Positions 1 to 7,674 of a stretch of 64,000 bases of DNA are shown piece by piece (within the stretch, counting starts at the first letter, position 1; each line of letters opens with the position of its first letter). Position numbers and translations under genes: made by a program. The notes under the pieces were generated by a model, which was not told the origin of the DNA, made no database searches, and worked only from the letters and a program-made list of their open reading frames with translations. Source of the DNA: JABDIP01 sp965237625 (lineage in GTDB: Bacteria > Pseudomonadota > Alphaproteobacteria > DSM-16000 > Inquilinaceae); assembly GCA_965237625.1 (NCBI GenBank), contig CBDEGD010000027.1:8033-72032 (forward strand), written 5' to 3'.

Positions 1-285
1 AAGAAAACCTTACCAACAGCGTTCCAAGGCCATTTCGGGCACTTTTTCGCATAATTTTTTAGAACGGGCCTCCAATGTGAGACGTTCGATCCGCGGGCAG
101 TTCTGACATGAGGAACTGGCCCTGACGATCAAGTCACACGTTTTCTGCCGGGAATTCGGAATCAAAAACCTGCACCATCGCCTGCAAACAAGCCGGCGAT
201 CGTGCTCAACACTCACCGTCCCTGGTTTGCCGTCTCAAAGATGGAGCGCAGTCCAAAACTGTCACGGTATTTCCAGGCAGCGGCT
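1..285. other. Window edge, no gene recognised
   Basis: No convincing coding frame is seen here. A 68-codon minus-strand open frame at 10-216 has no family resemblance and no clear ribosome binding site. Together with the palindromes at 286-400 this is an intergenic stretch of almost 400 bases downstream of the phosphate transporter gene. Confidence 0.5.
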
Positions 286-336
286 TAGAGCACGATGAGA
301 TGAGGTCGATTGACCTCATCTCTGAATCGTCCTCTG
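286..336. repeat. Palindromic element, copy 1 of TAGAG family
   Basis: Outer arms are TAGAGCACGAT (286-296) and ATCGTCCTCT (326-335). Inner arms are GAGATGAGGTC (297-307) and GACCTCATCTC (312-322), a perfect 11-bp stem with a GATT loop. A three-base bulge (TGA, 323-325) sits between inner and outer arms on one side. The same design recurs at 349-400 and 6176-6226. Confidence 0.75.
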
Positions 337-348
337 GGATTTTAGGAA

Positions 349-400
349 TAGAGTGGGATTCAGATTTGAAGTCGAGCCGACTTCAAATCATCCCGCTCTA
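349..400. repeat. Palindromic element, copy 2 of TAGAG family
   Basis: Outer arms are TAGAGTGGGAT (349-359) and ATCCCGCTCTA (390-400). Inner arms are GATTTGAAGTCG (363-374) and CGACTTCAAATC (378-389), with a one-sided TCA bulge (360-362). The terminal CTCTA contains the stop codon (TAG on the minus strand) of the phosphate transporter gene. It may also act as a transcript-end hairpin. Confidence 0.75.
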
Positions 401-1981
401 GGGCAGCATAATTCCGCGCAGCGTGAAGTAGACGATCGCGGAAATGGCGGCCGTTGCCGGAACGGTGATGATCCAGGCCGCAAAGATCCTCAGCACCAGT
501 TTGCGGTCCACAAGATCACGCTTGTGCAGGCGTTTGATGGATTTGCGATCGGCTTTGGTCACGTCGCCTTGGCCAATACGGGTATCCAGTTTCAGCTTTT
601 GCAGCATGGCGCTGCGGGCGCTGAACGGTACGGTATGGAAACGCTCAAGGAAGGTATCCACACTGTTGGTGTCGCCATCGGGATGGGCCTCGTGGACCTC
701 GTGCAGGATGCCCTGATAGCGCGCCTTGATACGCTCGCGCAGGAAGCCGACACCCAGAACCGCCCCGACCGTCACGTGGGTGGTGCTGACCGGAAGGCCC
801 AGCTGACTTGCCAAGATGACGGTCAGCGTTGCGGCCATGGCGATGCAGTAAGCCCGGATCGCGTCAAGCCGTGTCAGCTCGGACCCGATGGTGCGGATCA
901 CGCGGGGACCAAAAGCCAGCAGGCCGATGGCCAGACCAATGGCGCCAATCGCCAGCAGCCAGAAGGGGATGCCTGCCTTGGCGTGGACATCACCGCTGGC
1001 CAACGCATCAACGATACCGGCAAGCGGGCCGATCGCATTTGCAACATCGTTCGAACCGTGGGCAAAGCTAAGTGCGGCCGCCGCAAGGATCAGCGGCACA
1101 GCCAACAGCCGGTTGACGCCGGCCTTGGTGTTCTGAAGCCCCTCGGCCTGACGGACGACCACGATCCGCATCACGTACCACGCAACCACCGCCAGGGCGA
1201 AACCCAGGATTGCCACTGTTGTAAGTTCGACCGAGACGATCTTTTTCAGACCTTTGACCAGCAGGAACGTGGTGAAGCTCATGGTCATGGCTGCGACAAG
1301 CAGCGGGATGATCCGCTTGGCTGATCCCAGAATATCGGTCTGGTAGGTTACCGCGCGTTTGACCACGTAAAGGCAGGTCGCGGCCAGTACAGCGCCAAGC
1401 AGCGGTGAGACCACCCAGCTTGCCACGATATTGGTCACGACGGTCCAGTTGACAACCGACAACCCGGCCGCGGCAATACCCGCGCCCAGAACGCCACCGA
1501 CGATGGAATGCGTTGTCGAGACCGGCGCGCCGACCATGGTCGCAAGGTTGAGCCAGGCCGCCGCTGCCAGCAAGGCGGCCATCATCACCCAGACATAGAC
1601 CATCTGATCGGAGATCAGCGAAGGATCGACAATCCCGGCTCGAACGGTGCCAACGACATTGCCGCCGGCGATGATCGCCCCCAGTGCTTCGAACGAGGCC
1701 GCCATGACCAGCGCCGCGCCCAGTGTCATGACCTTGGCCCCGACGGTGGGGCCTACATTGTTGGCGACGTCGTTCGCCCCGATATTCAGGGCCATATAGG
1801 CGCCGAAGCCGGCGGTAATCGCGAAGAGGACGCCAAATTCACCACCGTGAAAGAAGGCATAGGTCGCTGCGGCGGCCACGAAGGCCAGGCAGAGAATGAC
1901 CCGCTGGGTCGTCTTTGATATTGCGGACGAAAGCTTGGGCCCCGACGCGGTTACGGGGGTACTCAGAGCTAAATCGGACAT
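398..1981 (-). CDS. Inorganic phosphate transporter, PiT family
   Basis: A 527-residue polytopic inner-membrane protein predicted to import inorganic phosphate by ion symport. The two halves each carry the PiT signature: GANDVANNVGP at about residues 68-78 and HGSNDVANAIGP at about 308-319. Each is followed by a PVSTTH motif, the internal duplication typical of the family. A large hydrophilic segment precedes the C-terminal membrane helix. The start is an ATG preceded by GGAGACAAGGAA. It is the last gene of a three-gene minus-strand operon, 29 bp after the polyphosphate polymerase gene, so uptake and polyphosphate storage are probably co-expressed. The TAG stop lies in the arm of a palindromic repeat. 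The coupling ion cannot be told from sequence. Confidence 0.93.
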   Translation of the reverse strand: MSDLALSTPVTASGPKLSSAISKTTQRVILCLAFVAAAATYAFFHGGEFGVLFAITAGFGAYMALNIGANDVANNVGPTVGAKVMTLGAALVMAASFEALGAIIAGGNVVGTVRAGIVDPSLISDQMVYVWVMMAALLAAAAWLNLATMVGAPVSTTHSIVGGVLGAGIAAAGLSVVNWTVVTNIVASWVVSPLLGAVLAATCLYVVKRAVTYQTDILGSAKRIIPLLVAAMTMSFTTFLLVKGLKKIVSVELTTVAILGFALAVVAWYVMRIVVVRQAEGLQNTKAGVNRLLAVPLILAAAALSFAHGSNDVANAIGPLAGIVDALASGDVHAKAGIPFWLLAIGAIGLAIGLLAFGPRVIRTIGSELTRLDAIRAYCIAMAATLTVILASQLGLPVSTTHVTVGAVLGVGFLRERIKARYQGILHEVHEAHPDGDTNSVDTFLERFHTVPFSARSAMLQKLKLDTRIGQGDVTKADRKSIKRLHKRDLVDRKLVLRIFAAWIITVPATAAISAIVYFTLRGIMLP

Positions 1982-2010
1982 TTCCTTGTCTCCCTGTTGA
2001 AGGCTGTGAC

Positions 2011-2790
2011 TCAGGCGGCCGCGGAGCCGGTCAATCGGAGTCGTTTGAGCGCGGGCAGAAATCTGTTCCGGCGGGTGACCGAACCGGTCGACGCCATGCC
2101 GATGCAGTATTTCGAGCAGCTCTTGGTCGGATGCAGGTGCAGGCCGCGCAGGATCTTGTCTGCGATCCCGTTGCCACGCGCGGATTTGGTCTCGACGATG
2201 AACATGTCGGGCTGCACGTCGCGCGCGGTGCCGTTGGCCTTGAACTGAAGGCTGGTGTCGACGGTCATCCGCTCACCACCGGCCTTGGCCACCAGCGTGA
2301 TCCGCTCGTAGCGCATGGCGATCACCGGATGCAGGGTCTTGCCGAAATCCGCGGCGTAGATGTCCCGGTAGTTCTTTTCGATGAACTCCAGCGCCCGACT
2401 GTCCAGCGGATTGGCCTCGTCGGTGACCTTCAGCCGTCTCTTGACCGTGACCTTGCGCTTGTCCTTCAGCTTCACTTCGACAAAGCTGAACCCTGCATCC
2501 ACATATTCGCGGACCCGGACCTTGCAGCGTTTGCGGCGATTCTGGTGGTGGTCGTAATAGCCGCGCAGTTCGGGGTCGTCGTAGTATTTGGTTGCGTAGG
2601 TGAAGGCGCGCTTGCCCTCGATTTCCAGAACTTCGAAGTGTTCTGAAAACTTCTCTAACGCCGGTTTGAAAGCGCCGGCAGGCAGGATGTACTTGTTGTC
2701 GAGCCGCTCCAGCATGGCCGCTTTGCCGTTCAGCCCATCCAGGCTGATGGTGTCAAAGCCGGCCAGTGTTTCTGCTATATTGGTATCCAT
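2011..2790 (-). CDS. VTC-domain polyphosphate polymerase
   Basis: A 259-residue protein of the VTC domain family, a tunnel-shaped triphosphate-tunnel fold that polymerises phosphate from a nucleoside triphosphate. Visible family motifs are ERLDNKYILP near the N-terminus, TKYYDD followed by a basic RRKRCKVRVREY stretch, FVEVKLK, MRYERITLV and FIVETKS, which supply the basic and acidic tunnel residues. The whole protein is one domain, as in bacterial stand-alone members. It lies between a DUF4956 membrane protein and a PiT phosphate transporter on the same strand. This suggests polyphosphate made from newly imported phosphate, possibly at the membrane. Polymerase activity is inferred from family, not shown. 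Confidence 0.85.
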   Translation of the reverse strand: MDTNIAETLAGFDTISLDGLNGKAAMLERLDNKYILPAGAFKPALEKFSEHFEVLEIEGKRAFTYATKYYDDPELRGYYDHHQNRRKRCKVRVREYVDAGFSFVEVKLKDKRKVTVKRRLKVTDEANPLDSRALEFIEKNYRDIYAADFGKTLHPVIAMRYERITLVAKAGGERMTVDTSLQFKANGTARDVQPDMFIVETKSARGNGIADKILRGLHLHPTKSCSKYCIGMASTGSVTRRNRFLPALKRLRLTGSAAA

Positions 2791-2832
2791 GACGAATTCC
2801 TATTTCTCCGGTTCACGGTTTGGCGTTCGGGG

Positions 2833-3408
2833 TTACGGTTTGCGGAAGAACACGTTGATGCGCGCCATATCGTTGATGTAATCGAGCGCGGTGATCTGAT
2901 AGGACATCACGTCGACGCCGAGCCGCGAGGACAGGTCCTTGCGCATCGCCTCGGGGTCCGACAGCGCGTGCACGTCGATCTTGTCGAGGGTGATTTTGAC
3001 GCCGTCGGCCGACTTCAGAATGCGCGGATGGTCCAGCGCCCAGGCCCCCAGCAGGACCAGGCTGACAACCACGCCGACAAAGGGGATCTCGGTGCCTTGG
3101 ATCGAACAGATGACCGCAATCGCGATGGAGCCGAAGAAATAGGTGATCTCGACTTTTGAGATCTGTTCCGACCGCAGGGTGAAAAGCGCGAGGATGGCGA
3201 AGAGGCCAAACCCGGCGGCCAGGCTGAATTCGACCGACGACAGCACAGTCAGCACGCCAAAGGCAAAGACGTTGAACAGCGACGCTGCAGTCACGAGTTC
3301 TTTGTCTCGATACCGGCGATAATAGAGCCCAAAGACCAGCGCCATCATGGCGAAGATATTGATCGCAAAACGAATAATGGTTTCCGGGGCGATAACTTGT
3401 TCGAGCAC
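2833..3408 (-). CDS. DUF4956 domain membrane protein
   Basis: A 191-residue protein with about four hydrophobic segments in residues 10-130, then a soluble C-terminal region of about 60 residues (ending ARINVFFRKP). DUF4956 proteins are commonly encoded next to VTC-domain polymerases, but their function is unknown. The chosen start is GTG at 3408 with AGGA eight bases upstream. It is the first gene of the polyP-PiT operon, 42 bp before the polymerase. A membrane anchor or channel for the polymerase is a reasonable guess from context only. Confidence 0.8.
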   Translation of the reverse strand: MLEQVIAPETIIRFAINIFAMMALVFGLYYRRYRDKELVTAASLFNVFAFGVLTVLSSVEFSLAAGFGLFAILALFTLRSEQISKVEITYFFGSIAIAVICSIQGTEIPFVGVVVSLVLLGAWALDHPRILKSADGVKITLDKIDVHALSDPEAMRKDLSSRLGVDVMSYQITALDYINDMARINVFFRKP

Positions 3409-3910
3409 TTTGATGATCCTTGGTTATGCCGGCTCCCACTTCTTGGGTGCCCGGTGGATCAAAAATTGCTCAAACGCCGTGAATTGGTCCTTTCTGGTTG
3501 GTTAACGAAATGTGAAGGACTTATGAATGTTTGATGACAAGCCAAATGACGGAACACGAATGCGCCGGCCGGGCAAGATCCCGGCCCGCCACCGTTCCGA
3601 ATAAGCGAAAATAGATGTAGTTTTTACAGATGCTTAAGTGCAGCTGAACCGCATGGGTTTGCCCACACCAATTTCCGGCTCCACGCACCGATGCGATCAG
3701 ATTGACATAAGGCGCCGGCTTTTCCGCAGCAGCACGACATAGACGCCAACGACGTTGGTCATCGGATCCTCTTGCATATTCGATACTGCGTTCAGAATTT
3801 GATCGGCTTTGCCGACACGTCGGCCTTTCGAGCACACCCACTTTCGTCACCCGTCGCCACTGGCTACCATTGAGTCCAATGGACAAGCCGAATGGGGAGG
3901 CGAGAGAGTC
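3409..3910. promoter_or_regulatory. Divergent intergenic region (polyP operon / TRAP)
   Basis: About 500 bp without a convincing gene, lower in GC than its surroundings. It must hold the promoters of the minus-strand phosphate operon and of the plus-strand TRAP gene. A hairpin GCCGGG-caagat-CCCGGC lies near 3568-3590. No recognisable Pho box was identified by eye. A 121-codon minus open frame at 3521-3886 has no family resemblance. Confidence 0.4.
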
Positions 3911-4999
3911 ATGAAACGTCGTCAGTTTGTAGCGAGCGCCGGTACTGGAGCGGCCGCGGTCGCGGCGGGTGCGTCAGCGGCACCGGCCCTTGCGCAAAGT
4001 CGTGTCGAATGGACCATGGTGACCCCGTGGCCCAAGGGCGCGCCCGGTGTCGGGGTGAACGCCCAACGGGTCGCCGACCGGATCACCGCCATGAGCGGCG
4101 GCCGGCTGGTGGTTACCCTGTATGCCGGCGGCGAGTTGGTGCCGCCCTTCGAATCCTTCGACGCGGTGCAGTCGGGCAACGCCGACATGCTGCACGCCAC
4201 GCCCTATTACTGGGTCGGCAAATCGGCGGCGCTGAACTACTTCACCGGCGTTCCCTTTGGCCTGAACGCGCCGGAGCTGGCGGGCTGGCTGTACCATGGC
4301 GGCGGCCAGACGCTGTGGGACGAGGTCTACGCCCAATTCGGCGTGAAGGCGTTCTATGCCGGCAGCAGCGGCGTCCAGGCCGGCGGCTGGTTCCGCAAGG
4401 AGATCAACTCCATCGACGATATCCAGGGGCTGAAGATCCGCATCGCCGGGCTGGGCGGCGAGGTGTTCCGCCGCCTGGGCGCTGCCGTCGTGCTGCTGCC
4501 GCCGGGCGAAATCTTCCCGGCCATGCAGTCCGGCGCGGTCGACGCGGCGGAATGGGTCGGCCCGTGGAACGACCTTGCGTTCGGCCTGCACCGGGTGGCG
4601 AAATACTACTATCTTCCGGCCTTCCATGAGCCCGGCCCGGGGCTGGAAGTGACGGTCAACAAGGAGCGGTTCGATGCGCTGCCGGAAGATCTGCAGCAGA
4701 TCGTGCAATACGCGGTGCAATCTGTGGCCGATGAATCGAATGCCGATTTCCACTACCACAACGTGGTCTCGCTGCGGCCCCTGGTCGAGGAGCATGGCGT
4801 GGAGCTTCGGGAGTTCAACGACCGGATCGTCACCGAACTTGGCCGGGTCAGCCTGGAGGTGCTGGAGGAAATCGGCGCCACCGACCCGCTGACCGCCCGC
4901 GTCCACGCCTCCTACACGGCGTTCCTGAAAGAGGCGGTGCACTACAGCGCCCGGATGGACCAGGCGAGCCTGCGCCAACGGGCGCTGGCGTTCGGGTAA
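3911..4999 (+). CDS. TRAP transporter solute-binding protein (DctP family)
   Basis: A 362-residue periplasmic binding protein of the DctP/TAXI-like TRAP class. The N-terminus KRRQFVASAG followed by an Ala-rich stretch ending APALAQS looks like a Tat signal peptide. Mature-domain features include GGELVPPFESFDAVQSG, the central RIAGLGGEVFRRLG with its conserved ligand-binding Arg region, and FPAMQSGAVDAAEWVGPW, all typical of the family. The ATG at 3911 was chosen because an upstream in-frame ATG at 3809 would put 34 extra residues before the signal peptide; GGAGGCGAGAG precedes 3911. No DctQ or DctM membrane genes are adjacent, so its permease must be elsewhere or it works differently. An organic acid ligand is plausible but not assignable. 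Confidence 0.9.
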   Translation: MKRRQFVASAGTGAAAVAAGASAAPALAQSRVEWTMVTPWPKGAPGVGVNAQRVADRITAMSGGRLVVTLYAGGELVPPFESFDAVQSGNADMLHATPYYWVGKSAALNYFTGVPFGLNAPELAGWLYHGGGQTLWDEVYAQFGVKAFYAGSSGVQAGGWFRKEINSIDDIQGLKIRIAGLGGEVFRRLGAAVVLLPPGEIFPAMQSGAVDAAEWVGPWNDLAFGLHRVAKYYYLPAFHEPGPGLEVTVNKERFDALPEDLQQIVQYAVQSVADESNADFHYHNVVSLRPLVEEHGVELREFNDRIVTELGRVSLEVLEEIGATDPLTARVHASYTAFLKEAVHYSARMDQASLRQRALAFG

Positions 5000-5063
5000 C
5001 AGGGGGGCCAGTCGCGACTGAGATCTTCGTGCCAGAATTGGCTGGAGCGATCGTGATTCGTCA

Positions 5064-5744
5064 TCAGCCCGTTATGGTGACAACTCTGTCCAGCGGCCGG
5101 AGTAGTCCACTTACCAATTGAAAGCGGACGGACCGGCACAGCGCTCCCCATTCCGGTGCAGGGAATATAAATCTGTTGTCGGTCTCAACCAGAACCCAAC
5201 CGACGGATTCTCTGCTGACGACTTCTTGTTTGGCGGCGTCAAAGACAACAGTGCTCAAATTGCCATCGACAAGGCGCCAGTACGCAATGGTTGAGCCGCA
5301 GACTATCGGATTGGAAAGGTATCCTAAATCTGGAACTGGAAAGTCGGTGACCTTCCAGTTACCGCCGGCATTGGTTGGGGGAACCAGCTGAGAGAACGAA
5401 CCCTCTACATAGCCTGACTCATGGCTCAGAGCGGAGTTATCGTTTCGGCATTGAAATCCAACGGTTTGGTCGCCAACCGTCAGCAAATACTCAAACCAGC
5501 CGACTGACTGATCCTCGGCCACGATCTCCCGGCAGTAAGAAGTATCAACTTCATTCGAAAACCTGGCGCATTCGCCGAATCCCAACTCCGTTGGCAAGGC
5601 AAAGACCGTCTTGCTGGCGCAGGGATCTTCCGTGCCGAATGCACAGGCGGCTAGCAGTAGGATCACCGCGGAAAATGCAAGAAATCGGCTAGTCGTTTTA
5701 GTCAATCCAGCAGTTTCCCGGCCGTCGACAAGCCAGTCCGACAT
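5064..5744 (-). CDS. Hypothetical lipoprotein
   Basis: A 226-residue protein not recognised as any named family. After a short polar N-terminus (MSDWLVDGRE) it has a hydrophobic segment ending in a lipobox-like LLLAAC, so it is probably an anchored lipoprotein. Several Cys in the mature part (DPCAS, ECARF, YCREI, QCRND, VCGS) could form disulfides. The start at 5744 is preceded by AAGGAAGGATTGTCA; the open frame extends 31 codons further upstream but has no better site. It is divergent from the DOPA-dioxygenase-family gene, whose start is 37 bp away. Confidence 0.6.
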   Translation of the reverse strand: MSDWLVDGRETAGLTKTTSRFLAFSAVILLLAACAFGTEDPCASKTVFALPTELGFGECARFSNEVDTSYCREIVAEDQSVGWFEYLLTVGDQTVGFQCRNDNSALSHESGYVEGSFSQLVPPTNAGGNWKVTDFPVPDLGYLSNPIVCGSTIAYWRLVDGNLSTVVFDAAKQEVVSRESVGWVLVETDNRFIFPAPEWGALCRSVRFQLVSGLLRPLDRVVTITG

Positions 5745-5781
5745 TGACAATCCTTCCTTGTGGAACGAGCGTGTCGCGGTT

Positions 5782-6153
5782 ATGCAACTGAACAACTTCG
5801 ACAACATGATGACCGAGCAATCCAACGCAACCATCACCGGCTATCACGCCCACATCTATTACGACGCCGACAGCAAGGAGACTGCCGCGGCCGTGCGGGA
5901 GGGGCTGGAGGCTTCGTTTTCAGTGCGCATGGGGCGGTGGCATGATCGGCCGGTCGGGCCGCATCCGAGCTGGAGCTATCAGATCGCCTTCGATCCGGAG
6001 CAATTCGCGACGGTGGTGCCGTGGCTGGCGCTTAATCGGCGCGGGCTGATCGTCTTCCTTCATCCGGAGACCGGCGACCATTTGGCGGATCATACCGAGC
6101 ACGCCATCTGGATGGGCGACCGGCAGGAGCTGAATCTGGACGCGCTACGCTGA
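5782..6153 (+). CDS. DOPA 4,5-dioxygenase family protein
   Basis: A 123-residue small protein of the DOPA dioxygenase family, non-haem iron extradiol enzymes of the vicinal-oxygen-chelate type. Conserved features are YHAHIYYD near the N-terminus, GPHPSWSYQI in the middle and LIVFLHPETGD...HTEHAIWMG near the end, which contain the candidate metal-binding His residues. The start could be ATG 5782 or ATG 5806/5809; all are in frame and none has a strong Shine-Dalgarno. The natural substrate is unknown; bacterial members act on catechols, but pigment synthesis should not be assumed. Confidence 0.8.
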   Translation: MQLNNFDNMMTEQSNATITGYHAHIYYDADSKETAAAVREGLEASFSVRMGRWHDRPVGPHPSWSYQIAFDPEQFATVVPWLALNRRGLIVFLHPETGDHLADHTEHAIWMGDRQELNLDALR

Positions 6154-6175
6154 ATCCCGATCTACTCCAATGTTC

Positions 6176-6226
6176 TAGAGGACGTTTCAGAGATGCGGTC
6201 ACGTGACCTCATCTCATCGTGCTCTA
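6176..6226. repeat. Palindromic element, copy 3 of TAGAG family
   Basis: Outer arms are TAGAGGACG (6176-6184) and CGTGCTCTA (6218-6226). Inner arms are GAGATGCGGTC (6190-6200) and GACCTCATCTC (6205-6215), the same inner sequence as copy 1 with one mismatch, and a TTCA bulge lies on one side. The CTCTA end supplies the TAG stop of the Fur-family gene. It sits between convergent genes and may also terminate transcripts. Confidence 0.75.
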
Positions 6227-6742
6227 GCCGCTGCCAGCGCTTTGGCATTTCGGGCAGATGCCGGTGACCTCGACCATCGGCCGGTCGACCTGGAAGCCCA
6301 GGGCTTCGGCGCTGCGGGAGATGGCGGCGGTGACCGCCGGATCGCTGATTTCGGTGGCCGTGCCGCAACGTTCGCAGACCAGGAACTGGCTGGCGTGCCG
6401 GCCGCCTGGATGCGGGCAGCCGATGAAGGCGTTGAGGCTTTCCAGGCGATGCACCAGACCTTGCTCGACCAGGAACTCCAGGGCGCGATAGACGGTCAGT
6501 GGCGCCGGCCGGCGGCCGTCTGTCGCCAGATCGTTCAATATGTCGTAGGCGCCGCGCGGATTGTGGCCGTTCCAGACCAGCTCCAGCACGCGCCGGCGGA
6601 CCGGCGTCAGCCGGGCGCCCCGGGCACGGCACAGGGCTTCCGCCTGTGCCATCGCATCGTCGACGCAGGCATCGTGGTCATGGGGCTCTGCCGCAAGGGC
6701 GAAGGCGCTTTCGGTGACCGCGCCTGTCTTGCTCTTTGCCAA
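6224..6742 (-). CDS. zur: Fur-family transcriptional regulator, probably Zur
   Basis: A 172-residue metal-responsive repressor. The N-terminus has a His/Asp-rich stretch (EPHDHDACVDD), followed by a winged helix (RLTPVRRRVLELVW...PLTVYRALEFLVEQGLVHRLE). The C-terminal dimerisation domain carries two CxxC pairs, CERC and CPKC, that would hold structural zinc. The overall pattern resembles Zur more than Fur or PerR, but no zinc transporter genes are adjacent to confirm it. The start is TTG at 6742 with GAGGGAG six bases upstream. The stop codon lies inside a palindromic repeat. It is divergent from the Tat-exported gene at 6960. Confidence 0.8.
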   Translation of the reverse strand: MAKSKTGAVTESAFALAAEPHDHDACVDDAMAQAEALCRARGARLTPVRRRVLELVWNGHNPRGAYDILNDLATDGRRPAPLTVYRALEFLVEQGLVHRLESLNAFIGCPHPGGRHASQFLVCERCGTATEISDPAVTAAISRSAEALGFQVDRPMVEVTGICPKCQSAGSG

Positions 6743-6959
6743 TTCGGGCTCCCTCAGCCGGCCTCAGGGAGGCCGAACCATCGCACAACGTCCAAGACTA
6801 ATACCCGGAACCGGCCGGGAACCACAAATCCCCTGCCCAAATCGGCCTCGCTGATCCGCTGGATGGTCCAAATTCGCCGTGGTTGCGTATTATCGTCGAA
6901 GATCAGAGTATGTCGCGCCGCCGCCCCGAACGACCAATGCAATACAGGTATTACGGCGT

Positions 6960-7637
6960 ATGATTCCAATGGTTCCAAAGCTGTTATTGGCCCGTCGGCG
7001 GTTTCTGGCTTCGGCCGCGGCGCTGGGCGCCGGGATGGCGCTGCCGCCCGTCGCAAGGGCGGCGCCGGCGCCGGCCTCCAATGTTCTCGCCTTCTCGGTC
7101 TGGCGAAAGGGCAGCCGCATTGGCGATCACCGGATCGCTTTCCGTCGGGAAGACGACCGGCTGATCGTCGATATCGACATCAATCTCCAGGTCACGTTCG
7201 GCCCGCTCACCCTGTTCCGGTACACCCATCACAATACGGAAATCTGGCGCGGCAATCGCCTGATCGCGCTGGACAGCGAGACCTATGATGACGGCAATGA
7301 TTTCAAACTGTCGGTGAGGGAATCCGCCGGCGGTCTGGATGTCGATGGCTGGTCCGGTCGCTTTACGGTGCCAGCCGAGACCCTGTCCAGCAGCTATTGG
7401 AATCCCGATACCATCTACCAATCGCGGATCCTGGACACCCAGCGCGGCTTCCTGATGGATGTGGATACCGAATGGCTGGGCCGGGAATCCGTGCAGGCTG
7501 CCGGCCGGCAGACCGACGCCGACAGGTATCGGATCACCGGCGATCTGGACATGGTGATCTGGTATTCCGAGCCCGGCCAATGGGTGAAACTCGATTTCTT
7601 CGCCCGTGGATCCACTATTTCGTATGAGCTCACCTGA
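6960..7637 (+). CDS. DUF6134-like Tat-exported protein
   Basis: A 225-residue protein of unknown function. The N-terminus has ARRRFLASAAALGAG then ALPPVARAAPA, a Tat-type signal peptide with a likely cleavage site after ARA. The mature part is mostly beta-strand-like, with repeated polar and aromatic pattern (ISFS-type openings such as VLAFSVWRKGSRIGDHRI and ITGDLDMVIWYSEPGQWVKLDF). This resembles DUF6134 proteins, a periplasmic family without assigned role. ATG 6960 or 6969 may be the start; neither has a clear Shine-Dalgarno. A perfect inverted repeat AATAC-AG-GTATT lies at 6941-6952, just before the start. Confidence 0.65.
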   Translation: MIPMVPKLLLARRRFLASAAALGAGMALPPVARAAPAPASNVLAFSVWRKGSRIGDHRIAFRREDDRLIVDIDINLQVTFGPLTLFRYTHHNTEIWRGNRLIALDSETYDDGNDFKLSVRESAGGLDVDGWSGRFTVPAETLSSSYWNPDTIYQSRILDTQRGFLMDVDTEWLGRESVQAAGRQTDADRYRITGDLDMVIWYSEPGQWVKLDFFARGSTISYELT

Positions 7638-7674
7638 TTACGGCCATGCTCGAGCGCGGGGCGGCTAAGTCTGG

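Noticed and set aside
353..1324. 323-codon plus-strand frame
   Set aside because: It is antisense to the PiT transporter gene, whose protein has clear family motifs.
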